In this document: positions 57,608 through 64,000 of the stretch, piece by piece
How positions within the stretch are numbered: position 1 is the stretch's first letter
Layout of the letters: every line of letters begins with the position of its first letter
DNA from: Mycolicibacterium iranicum
GTDB taxonomy: Bacteria; Actinomycetota; Actinomycetes; Mycobacteriales; Mycobacteriaceae
Direction: 5' to 3'
Length of the DNA: 64,000 nucleotides
Assembly: GCF_014190915.1 (NCBI RefSeq)
Contig: NZ_JACHVU010000002.1
Coordinates: 620,001 to 684,000, forward strand
Notes under the pieces: model-generated
Databases searched by the model: none
What the model saw: the letters and a program-made list of their open reading frames with translations, nothing else
What the model was told of the DNA's origin: nothing
Made by a program: the position numbers and the translations under genes

Positions 57608-59329
57608 ATGACTGCCGCAGAAGCTCCCCAGCGGTCCTCGGTGGAGAACTCCCGCAGGTCCCTGCGCACCGAGGCCCTTGAGGCCCGCCCGGTCAACCTC
57701 GACGGGTTCGTCGAGGAATGGCCCGAGGTGGGCATGGTCGCCCTGGACAGCGAGTTCGACCCCAGGCCCAGCGTCCGGGTACAGGACGGCGTGATCGTCG
57801 AGATGGACGGGGTGGCCCGCGCCGACTTCGACTTCATCGACCAGTTCATCGCCGACAAGGCGATCGACATCCAGACCACCGAAGCATCCATGGCCATCCC
57901 GGCCGTGCAGATCGCGCGCATGCTCGTCGACCCCAATGTGTCTCGCGCCGAGGTCATCTCGGTCACCCGGGGCCTGACCGCAGCGAAGCTGCTCGAGGTC
58001 GCCAAGACGATGAACATCGTCGAGATCATGATGGGCATGCAGAAGATGCGGGCCCGGCGCACCCCCGCCAACCAGGCGCACTGCACCAGCGCCCGCGACA
58101 ATCCGCTGCAGGTGGTGTGCGATGCCGCCGAGGCTGCGATCCGCGGCTTCGCCGAGGTCGAGACGACCCTGGGTGTGGTGCGGTATGCGCCCCTGGTGGC
58201 GATGGCACTGCAGATCGGCGGTCAGGTCAACCCAGGCGGGCCGATGACGCAGTGCGCGCTGGAGGAGGCCACCGAGCTCGAGCTCGGTATGCGGGGCATC
58301 ACCGGCTACGCCGAGACGATCTCGGTGTACGGCACCGAACCGGTCTTCGTCGACGGCGACGACACCCCCTGGTCGAAAGCGTTCCTGGCGGCGGCCTACG
58401 CGTCCCGCGGCATCAAGATGCGGTTCACCTCCGGGACCGGTTCGGAGGTCCAGATGGGCAACGCGCAGGGAAAGTCCATGCTGTACCTGGAGATCCGCTG
58501 CATCATGGTCACCAAGGGCGCGGGTGTCCAGGGGCTGCAGAACGGATCCATCTCGTGCATCGGCGTGCCGGGAGCGGTGCCGGCCGGCATCCGTGCCGTC
58601 GCGGCGGAGAACATGATCGCCTCGGCGCTCGACCTCGAATGCGCCTCCGGTAACGACCAGTCGTTCTCACACTCACCCATGCGGCGCACCGCGCGACTGA
58701 TGCCGCAGATGATGCCCGGTACGGACTTCGTCTGTTCGGGGTACTCGGCGACACCCAACTACGACAACATGTTCGCCGGCTCCAACGTCGACAGCGACGA
58801 CTTCGACGACTTCAACACCATCCAGCGTGATCTGCAGATCGACGGCGGACTCCGGCACGTCCGCGAGTCGGAGATCCTCGCCGTGCGGACACGCGCCGCC
58901 AAGGCCCTGCAGGCGGTGTTCGCCTACCTGGACCTGCCGGCGATCACCGACGCCGAGATCGACGCCGCGGTGTACGCCAACGGTTCTCAGGACCTCATCC
59001 CGCGCGACGTCCTTGAGGACCTCAAGGGCGCCCAGCAGGTCATGGATCGCGGGATCACGGGTCTAGACCTGGTGAAGGCGCTCGATGCCACCGGCTTCTC
59101 CGACATGGCGGCCAACCTGCTGTCGGTGCTGCGCCAGCGTGTCTCGGGCGACATGCTCCAGACCTCGGCGATCATGACCCCGGACTTCACCCCGCTGTCG
59201 GCCATCAACGACGACAACGACTATCTGGGTCCCGGCACGGGTTACCGGCCCTCGGGTCAGCGCTGGGAAGAGATGAAACGGCTGCGCCATGTGACCAGCG
59301 CGGCCAATCCGGAAGAAGAGGTGCAGTGA
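57608..59329 (+). CDS. B12-dependent diol/glycerol dehydratase, large (catalytic) subunit
   Basis: 573 residues. Adenosylcobalamin-dependent dehydration of 1,2-propanediol or glycerol to the aldehyde. Very close to PduC: RRTPANQAHCTSARDNPLQV (active-site His), TQCALEEATELELGMRGITG, YAETISVYGTEPVFVDGDDT, GSEVQMGNAQGKSMLYLE, LQNGSISCIGVPGAVPAGIR and ASGNDQSFSH (conserved Asp-Gln pair). The N terminus is about 20 residues longer than in PduC. GAGACGGGT precedes the ATG. The GTGA overlap couples it to the medium subunit. Substrate preference between propanediol and glycerol cannot be read by eye. Confidence 0.97.
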   Translation: MTAAEAPQRSSVENSRRSLRTEALEARPVNLDGFVEEWPEVGMVALDSEFDPRPSVRVQDGVIVEMDGVARADFDFIDQFIADKAIDIQTTEASMAIPAVQIARMLVDPNVSRAEVISVTRGLTAAKLLEVAKTMNIVEIMMGMQKMRARRTPANQAHCTSARDNPLQVVCDAAEAAIRGFAEVETTLGVVRYAPLVAMALQIGGQVNPGGPMTQCALEEATELELGMRGITGYAETISVYGTEPVFVDGDDTPWSKAFLAAAYASRGIKMRFTSGTGSEVQMGNAQGKSMLYLEIRCIMVTKGAGVQGLQNGSISCIGVPGAVPAGIRAVAAENMIASALDLECASGNDQSFSHSPMRRTARLMPQMMPGTDFVCSGYSATPNYDNMFAGSNVDSDDFDDFNTIQRDLQIDGGLRHVRESEILAVRTRAAKALQAVFAYLDLPAITDAEIDAAVYANGSQDLIPRDVLEDLKGAQQVMDRGITGLDLVKALDATGFSDMAANLLSVLRQRVSGDMLQTSAIMTPDFTPLSAINDDNDYLGPGTGYRPSGQRWEEMKRLRHVTSAANPEEEVQ

Positions 59330-59907
59330 TCGTGGCGACCGTCGAGTCCGAGAAGCAGCGTTCGGTCACGTTCTCCGAAGTCGGCCCCGCCGAACGGGGT
59401 TCGCGATCCGACGAAGTCGTGATCGGGGTGTCACCGGCGTTCGCCGACTTCTTCAGCCAGACCATCGTGAACGTGTCCCACGGCGAGGTGCTGCGGCAGA
59501 TCCTGGCCGGTATCGAGGAACAGGAGGTGGCGGCCCGCATCGTGCGGGTGCGGCACAGTTCGGACCTCGCGGTGATCGCGCACACGGCGGCCAAGCTCTC
59601 GGGTTCCGGGATCGGCATCGGCATCCTGTCCCGCGGGACGTCGATGATCCACCAGCGTGACCTACCCCGGCTGTCGAGCCTGGAGCTGTTCCCGCAGTGC
59701 CCGCTGCTGACGTTGGAGACCTACCGCAGCATCGGATCCAACGCCGCTCAGTACGCCAAAGGCGAGTCGCCGCAGCCTGTTCCGACCCTCAACGACCAGA
59801 TGGCGCGGCCCCGGTGGCAGGCCAAGGCGGCGCTGCTGCACCTGAAGGAGACCGAGCAGATCGTCAAGGGGGCCAAGCCGGTCGAGGTCGCGGCCGCGTT
59901 CTCCTGA
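59326..59907 (+). CDS. B12-dependent diol/glycerol dehydratase, medium subunit
   Basis: 193 residues, matching PduD/DhaC: SDEVVIGVSPAFADFFSQTI, VLRQILAGIEEQEVAARIVR, SGSGIGIGILSRGTSMIHQR, LELFPQCPLLTLETYRSIGS, ESPQPVPTLNDQMARPRWQA. It contributes to the cobalamin-binding site. About 30 N-terminal residues of PduD, including the amphipathic helix that targets it to microcompartments, are missing. GTG 59326 overlaps the large-subunit stop; GTG 59332 is an alternative start. The reactivase gene follows after 5 bases. Confidence 0.95.
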   Translation: MIVATVESEKQRSVTFSEVGPAERGSRSDEVVIGVSPAFADFFSQTIVNVSHGEVLRQILAGIEEQEVAARIVRVRHSSDLAVIAHTAAKLSGSGIGIGILSRGTSMIHQRDLPRLSSLELFPQCPLLTLETYRSIGSNAAQYAKGESPQPVPTLNDQMARPRWQAKAALLHLKETEQIVKGAKPVEVAAAFS

Positions 59908-59912
59908 CGCAC

Positions 59913-61796
59913 ATGCGGGCAGGGCAGGGGGCTGTCGTCGTCGGGGTCGACATCGGCAACTCGACGACGGAGGCCAGCGTCGCGCGTGTCGGCGACGACG
60001 GCACGGTCGACTACATCGGCGTCGCACTGACCTACACCACCGGCGTCAAGGGCACCGTCAAGAACGTCGACGGGGTGCTCAAGGCGGTGACGTGGGCCGC
60101 CCACGACGCCGGGGTGACGCTCGGTGGCCTCGATGTGGTGCTGCTGAACGAGGCCACGCCGGTCATCAGCGGTCTGGCGATGGAGACGATCACCGAGACC
60201 ATCATCACCGAGTCGACGATGATCGGACACGACCCGCGCACCCCCGGCGGACGCGGTCTCGGTGTCGGCGTCATCGTGGAGTTCGCCGAGCTTTCGGAGA
60301 CCACGGGGGGTGAGCCCGTGATCGCGTTGGTGCCCAGGGGAATCGACTTCGAGGTCGCCGCCGCCGGGATCGAAGAGGCCGTGGCGGCGGGCGTCGAGGT
60401 CGTCGCGGCGATCCTGGGCAACGACGACGCCGTTCTGGTGGCCAACCGGTTGAGCAGACGGATCCCGATCATCGACGAGGTGTCGCGTGTCGACGCCGTC
60501 CCCGTCGGGATGCTTGCCGCCGTGGAGGTGGCCGCACCCGGGCAGTCCATCCGCACGCTGTCCAACGCCTACGGTCTGGCCACGATCTTCGGCCTGGACG
60601 CCGATCAGACCCGGGTGGTGTCTCCGGTGGCGCGGGCGCTGACCGGCAACCGCTCGGCCGTCGTGGTGCGGACCCCCTCCGGCGATGTCGAGGACCGCGC
60701 CATCCCGGCCGGGTCGCTGGACCTCGTCGGCCCCCATCGGGTTGCCTCGATCGATGTTTCGCGAGGTGCGGCCGACATCATGGCCGAGGTGGAACGCGTC
60801 GGACCGCTCACCGACGTGGCCGGGGAGTCCGGCACGAACGCCGGCGGCATGATCGCCAACGTCCGGCAGAGCATGGCCGACCTGTCCCGACACGATCTCG
60901 GTGATGTCAAGATCACCGACCTGCTCGCGATCGACACGCTGGTACCGCAGGAGGTGCGCGGTGGCGTGGCCGGAGAGGTCGCCCTGGAGAACGCCGTCGC
61001 CCTCGCGGCGATGGTGCGCACGAGGGAGAGCGGCATGCAGGCGGTCGCCGATGCGATCGCCGAGCGGCTCAGGAGCGGCGGCGCGGAGCGGGTCAGCGCA
61101 CTCGTCGGCGGTGTCGAGGCCGAGATGGCGGTGCGCGGCGCGCTGACGACACCGGGCACCGACCGTCCGCTCGTCGTCCTGGACATGGGCGGCGGGTCCA
61201 CCGACGCGGCGGTGATCGGGCGTGACGGCGTGATCGACGCGGTGCACCTGGCCGGGGCGGGCGATCTGGTGACCAAGCTCATCGACACCGAACTCGGGCT
61301 GGACAACCTGGAACTCGCCGAGGAGATCAAGCGCTGCCCGCTGGGCAAGGCGGAGAGCTTCTTCCACATCCGCCTGGAGAACGGCACCGCGCAGTTCTTC
61401 GACAAGCCGTTGCCCGCCACCGCGTTCGCCCGCGTGGTGACCCTGAGCCACCACGGCACCGATTCCGGGCCCGCGATGAACCCGATCCCGACCCGGCACT
61501 CGCTCGACCGGATTCGCGAGGTTCGCCGCACCGCCAAACAGCGGGTGTTCGTCGTCAACGCGCTGCGCGCCCTGCGTCGCATCGCGCCGGCGGCCGATCT
61601 GCGCCGGATCGGGTTCGTGGTGCTGCTCGGCGGGTGCGCCCTGGATTTCGAGATCCCCGAGCTCATCGCCGACGCCGTGGCGCCCTACGGGATCGTCTGC
61701 GGTACCGGCAACGTGCGCGGCACCGAGGGTCCGCGCAACGCCGTGGCCTCCGGCCTCGTCCAGGCCTACGCCACCGACGGTGCCCGCCGTGCTTGA
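59913..61796 (+). CDS. Diol dehydratase reactivase, large subunit (DdrA/PduG-like)
   Basis: 627 residues. Chaperone-like ATPase that removes damaged cobalamin from inactivated dehydratase. Actin/HSP70-type motifs: VVGVDIGNSTTEASVARVGD (about 8-27) and VVLDMGGGSTDAAVIGRDGV, with NEATPVISGLAMETITETII, TMIGHDPRTPGGRGLGVGVI and LGLDNLELAEEIKRCPLGKA typical of DdrA. ATG 59913 is right after the medium subunit; a longer frame upstream belongs to another reading frame of that gene. The small reactivase subunit overlaps its end by 17 bases. Confidence 0.95.
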   Translation: MRAGQGAVVVGVDIGNSTTEASVARVGDDGTVDYIGVALTYTTGVKGTVKNVDGVLKAVTWAAHDAGVTLGGLDVVLLNEATPVISGLAMETITETIITESTMIGHDPRTPGGRGLGVGVIVEFAELSETTGGEPVIALVPRGIDFEVAAAGIEEAVAAGVEVVAAILGNDDAVLVANRLSRRIPIIDEVSRVDAVPVGMLAAVEVAAPGQSIRTLSNAYGLATIFGLDADQTRVVSPVARALTGNRSAVVVRTPSGDVEDRAIPAGSLDLVGPHRVASIDVSRGAADIMAEVERVGPLTDVAGESGTNAGGMIANVRQSMADLSRHDLGDVKITDLLAIDTLVPQEVRGGVAGEVALENAVALAAMVRTRESGMQAVADAIAERLRSGGAERVSALVGGVEAEMAVRGALTTPGTDRPLVVLDMGGGSTDAAVIGRDGVIDAVHLAGAGDLVTKLIDTELGLDNLELAEEIKRCPLGKAESFFHIRLENGTAQFFDKPLPATAFARVVTLSHHGTDSGPAMNPIPTRHSLDRIREVRRTAKQRVFVVNALRALRRIAPAADLRRIGFVVLLGGCALDFEIPELIADAVAPYGIVCGTGNVRGTEGPRNAVASGLVQAYATDGARRA

Positions 61797-62139
61797 GGGC
61801 GGGCAGCCGGAGCCACCCGCGATCCAGGTGATGAGCTCGGTGGCCGGCGACCTCGAACGCGAGGTCCTCGCCGGCATCGAGGAGGAAGGTGTGCCGTACG
61901 TCGTCGCCCGCCCACGGGAGACCGGCGGTGCCGACGCGCTGGCCCTCGAAGCGGCGCGCCGGTCCTCGCTCGACGTGGGCGTCGGCATCGACGCCGCGGG
62001 GCGGGTCAGTGTCGCCCACGGGTTGCTGCCCGAGCCGGTGGGTGGGTTGGCGTCCGAGGGGGCCGCGACATCGGTGTTCGCGCGCACGGCCGGGCACAAC
62101 GCGGCACGGATCGTCATCGGCATCCCGCTGCGGATCTGA
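61780..62139 (+). CDS. Diol dehydratase reactivase, small subunit (DdrB/PduH-like)
   Basis: 119 residues. DdrB resembles the dehydratase medium subunit and swaps with it during reactivation: EREVLAGIEEEGVPYVVARP, SSLDVGVGIDAAGRVSVAHG and RIVIGIPLRI match the family. GTG 61780 overlaps the large subunit by 17 bases; GTG 61789 is an alternative. It ends the enzyme part of the operon; the right GAF regulator follows after 32 bases and may be co-transcribed. Confidence 0.92.
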   Translation: MPAVLEGGQPEPPAIQVMSSVAGDLEREVLAGIEEEGVPYVVARPRETGGADALALEAARRSSLDVGVGIDAAGRVSVAHGLLPEPVGGLASEGAATSVFARTAGHNAARIVIGIPLRI

Positions 62140-62171
62140 GCGGATCGATTACCGTCTGTGGTGAGTAGGCG

Positions 62172-63380
62172 TTGCGGAAGGAGTCACCGCTGCTTCACCA
62201 GTTCTTCGATGACGGTTCGCGCAGCCGCGTGCCGCAGAAGCACGTCCGGGCGCTGCATGAACTCGTGGTCGCGGGCGAGGTGGACCCGGCCGAGCTGGTC
62301 AACATGCCGCTGCCGGACGTGATCGCCGAGAGTTGGCGGCGCAGCCTCGGCCGGGGTGTCGACCCCGACCGGCAGGGACCGCGCTCGGCGACCGACACGG
62401 TGCTGGAGAGTTTGCGCCGGGACAACCCGCTGACCCTCGCGATGCCGATGATCCGGCGGCTGCTCGTCGACCACGCCGTCGATTCCGGGTGCATGGTGGC
62501 GGTCACCGACGTTCGTGGCACGCTGCTGTTCGTCGAGGGGGACCGCCGTGCCCGCCGCAAGGGCGAGGCCATGAACTTCCTTCCCGGCGCGGACTGGAGC
62601 GAGCGCAGCACCGGCACCAACGCCCCCGGCACCGCGCTGGTCCTCGGGCGCGAGGTGCAGATCCGGGGGTGGGAGCACTTCTCCCGGGTGGCGCAGCCGT
62701 GGAGTTGCACCGCCGTCCCGGTACACGACCCGACGACGGGGGTCGTCCTGGGCGCGATCGACCTGACCGGACATTCGTCCGCCGCGACGCCGCAGACCTT
62801 GGCGCTCGTCCGGGCCACCGCGCTGGCGGTGGGCAAGTACCTCGCGGTCCAGCGGCTGACCGACAGGACGGCCGAACCGCCGGCGGTGCCCGCGGGTGCC
62901 CGGCTGACGGTGCTGGGTGGCGAGCGTGCGACCTGGTCGGCGCGCGACGAGACCGGCGCGCCGCGCACGACCACCCTGGCGCCGCGGCACGCCGACATCC
63001 TCGTCCTGCTCACGCGGCACCCGGAGGGACTCAGTGCCGACCACCTCGCGGTCCTGCTGGACAGCGACGATCTGGACGTGGTGTCGGTGCGGGCGGAGAT
63101 GTCACGGCTGCGGCGCGCGATCGGCGCGCAGTTCCTCGGGTCCAAGCCGTACCGCCTCCTCGACACCGTGACCACCGACCTGGACGACGTGCTGGCGGCG
63201 GTGGCGGACGGCGATGTGAAGGTCGCGCTCGATCGCTACCCGGGCCCGCTGCTGCCGAACTCCACAGCGCCGGGGGTGACCCGGCTGCGTGTCGAATCGA
63301 CCTCGACCGTGCACGCCGCGGTGGCCGCCTCGGGCGACCCCGGGTTGCTGGCCCGGTGGGCGCAGTTGTCCGCGTTTTGA
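62172..63380 (+). CDS. GAF-domain transcriptional regulator (AcoR-like sensor part), right copy
   Basis: 402 residues, colinear with the left copy at 47102: LPDVIAESWRRSLGRGVDPD, GADWSERSTGTNAPGTALVL, VAQPWSCTAVPVHDPTTGVV, then the winged-helix-like LAPRHADILVLLTRHPEGLS and VSVRAEMSRLRRAIG. The C-terminal about 50 residues found in the left copy are shortened. TTG 62172 is the first start; AAGGAG (62177-62182) points to a start slightly downstream, where only CTG 62190 is available. The last codons overlap the -35 box of the rplM promoter. Confidence 0.84.
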   Translation: MRKESPLLHQFFDDGSRSRVPQKHVRALHELVVAGEVDPAELVNMPLPDVIAESWRRSLGRGVDPDRQGPRSATDTVLESLRRDNPLTLAMPMIRRLLVDHAVDSGCMVAVTDVRGTLLFVEGDRRARRKGEAMNFLPGADWSERSTGTNAPGTALVLGREVQIRGWEHFSRVAQPWSCTAVPVHDPTTGVVLGAIDLTGHSSAATPQTLALVRATALAVGKYLAVQRLTDRTAEPPAVPAGARLTVLGGERATWSARDETGAPRTTTLAPRHADILVLLTRHPEGLSADHLAVLLDSDDLDVVSVRAEMSRLRRAIGAQFLGSKPYRLLDTVTTDLDDVLAAVADGDVKVALDRYPGPLLPNSTAPGVTRLRVESTSTVHAAVAASGDPGLLARWAQLSAF

Positions 63381-63406
63381 CCTGCGCGGATGTGCCCGGG
63401 TAGGCT
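63377..63406 (+). promoter_or_regulatory. SigA-type promoter of rplM-rpsI
   Basis: TTGACC (63377-63382) and TAGGCT (63401-63406) with an 18-base spacer fit the mycobacterial housekeeping consensus well. The -35 box includes the stop codon of the GAF regulator. Transcription from about 63413 gives a leader of about 138 bases, which may hold L13 autoregulation structure; a clear hairpin was not identified. Confidence 0.65.
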
Positions 63407-63550
63407 GCCTCGTTGGCGTGCGCTGGCGTGCCGGAACCTCGGGTCCCCGCCGGTCGCCGAGGCAGAAGTTTCAGCGCAGGCCAGACCGGCACCCGGGCCA
63501 CCCGGGATCCCACATCGAGGTCCAGACCTCCAGAGAAGGTAGGTAGCGCT

Positions 63551-63994
63551 GTGTCTACGTACACGCCGAAGGCGGGTGACACCACGCGTTCGTGGTACGT
63601 CATCGACGCCACCGACGTTGTGCTCGGCCGGCTCGCCGTCGAGGCAGCGAAGCTGCTGCGCGGCAAGCACAAGCCGACGTTCACACCCAACGTCGACGGC
63701 GGTGACTTCGTCATCGTCATCAATGCCGAGAAGATCGCCCTCAGCGGCGACAAGCTCACCAAGAAGTTCGCCTACCGCCACTCGGGGTACCCCGGCGGCC
63801 TGCGTAGGCGTTCGATGGGTGAGCTCCTGGGCAAGCACCCGACCCGCGTCGTCGAGAACGCGATCGTCGGCATGCTCCCGCACACCAAGCTGTCGCGCCA
63901 GGTCCAGAAGAAGCTGAAGGTCTATGCGGGCCCCGATCATCCGCATGCCGCGCAGCAGCCGATTCCGTTCGAGATCAAGCAGGTGGCCCAGTGA
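63551..63994 (+). CDS. rplM: 50S ribosomal protein L13
   Basis: 147 residues, the exact mycobacterial length. [20 protein letters not shown] at the N terminus, [40 protein letters not shown] and the C-terminal [20 protein letters not shown] are typical. L13 is an early assembly protein of the 50S subunit. GAGAAGGTAGG lies upstream of the GTG start; the frame open further upstream (to 63413) is leader. In M. tuberculosis rplM directly follows esxT; here the dehydratase locus lies between. Confidence 0.97.
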   Translation: MSTYTPKAGDTTRSWYVIDATDVVLGRLAVEAAKLLRGKHKPTFTPNVDGGDFVIVINAEKIALSGDKLTKKFAYRHSGYPGGLRRRSMGELLGKHPTRVVENAIVGMLPHTKLSRQVQKKLKVYAGPDHPHAAQQPIPFEIKQVAQ

Positions 63995-64000
63995 CCGAAA
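63991..64000 (+). CDS. rpsI: 30S ribosomal protein S9, first codons only
   Basis: GTG-ACC-GAA begins in the last bases of rplM, forming the GTGA overlap, and runs off the window. A start reading M-T-E at this position after rplM is what mycobacterial rpsI shows, so the call rests on conserved order. Confidence 0.6.

Noticed and set aside
59748..62123. A 791-codon open frame on the minus strand opposite the reactivase genes
   Set aside because: It has no recognisable domain, is rich in Arg/His/Gly, and lies antisense to genes with clear family motifs; such frames are expected in GC-rich DNA.

Overview
The window is GC-rich, densely coding actinobacterial DNA. Its gene content and order point to a mycobacterium, most likely an environmental, rapidly growing one (Mycolicibacterium-type). 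It carries the ESX-4 secretion locus, tandem cutinases, Rv0731c-like methyltransferases beside secY, F420-type luciferase-like oxidoreductases, an LpqN-like lipoprotein, a 13E12-family HNH protein, and GTG/TTG starts with many GTGA stop/start overlaps. The species cannot be named from sequence reading alone.

Layout. (1) 1-6.4 kb: 3' end of sppA, a DUF222/HNH protein, then a minus-strand operon of four tandem SAM-dependent methyltransferases (one frameshifted) plus a short-chain dehydrogenase. (2) 6.6-9.3 kb: secY-adk-map. (3) 9.4-29 kb: accessory DNA between map and infA. It holds a MarR regulator, a NarL-type two-component pair, a HAD-like protein, TetR, the valine-catabolism operon mmsA-fadE9-mmsB, rmlB-rmlC, a lipoprotein, and a five-gene operon that starts behind a DosR-type box (receiver/TrxR-like fusion, two CRP-fold histidine kinases, two luciferase-like oxidoreductases). 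An NfeD-flotillin-universal stress protein operon follows. (4) 29-33.8 kb: infA-rpmJ-rpsM-rpsK-rpsD-rpoA-rplQ-truA. (5) 33.8-37.5 kb: three cutinases, a DMT transporter and a CGNR regulator. (6) 37.5-47 kb: complete ESX-4 locus (eccB4, mycP4, eccD4, eccC4, an Rv3446c-like gene, esxU, esxT). (7) 47-63.4 kb: a B12-dependent diol/glycerol dehydratase locus lying between esxT and rplM, which are neighbours in M. tuberculosis. (8) 63.5 kb to the end: rplM and the first bases of rpsI.

How the genes work together. The dehydratase locus holds a glycerol facilitator, glycerol kinase, all three dehydratase subunits (order small-large-medium), both reactivase subunits, an EPTC-inducible-type aldehyde dehydrogenase, a PduO-C/HbpS-like protein, a CobA-like methyltransferase, a FhuF-like Fe-S protein, a LuxR-type regulator with a degenerate receiver, a TetR, and two paralogous GAF regulators at its two ends. 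No microcompartment shell genes are present, and the medium and small subunits lack the N-terminal extensions used for encapsulation. A direct repeat TGCAAC-N5-TGCAAC (11-bp period) precedes three of its transcription units and looks like the operator of a local regulon. The other candidate system is the DosR-box operon: its effector fuses a phosphorylatable receiver to glutaredoxin-like and thioredoxin-reductase-like domains that have both lost their redox cysteines, and it is encoded with two histidine kinases whose cNMP-like pockets are altered in the same way.

The annotation rests on recognising protein motifs, gene order and nucleotide patterns by eye. No database search was run, and start codons are marked uncertain where the sequence does not decide them.
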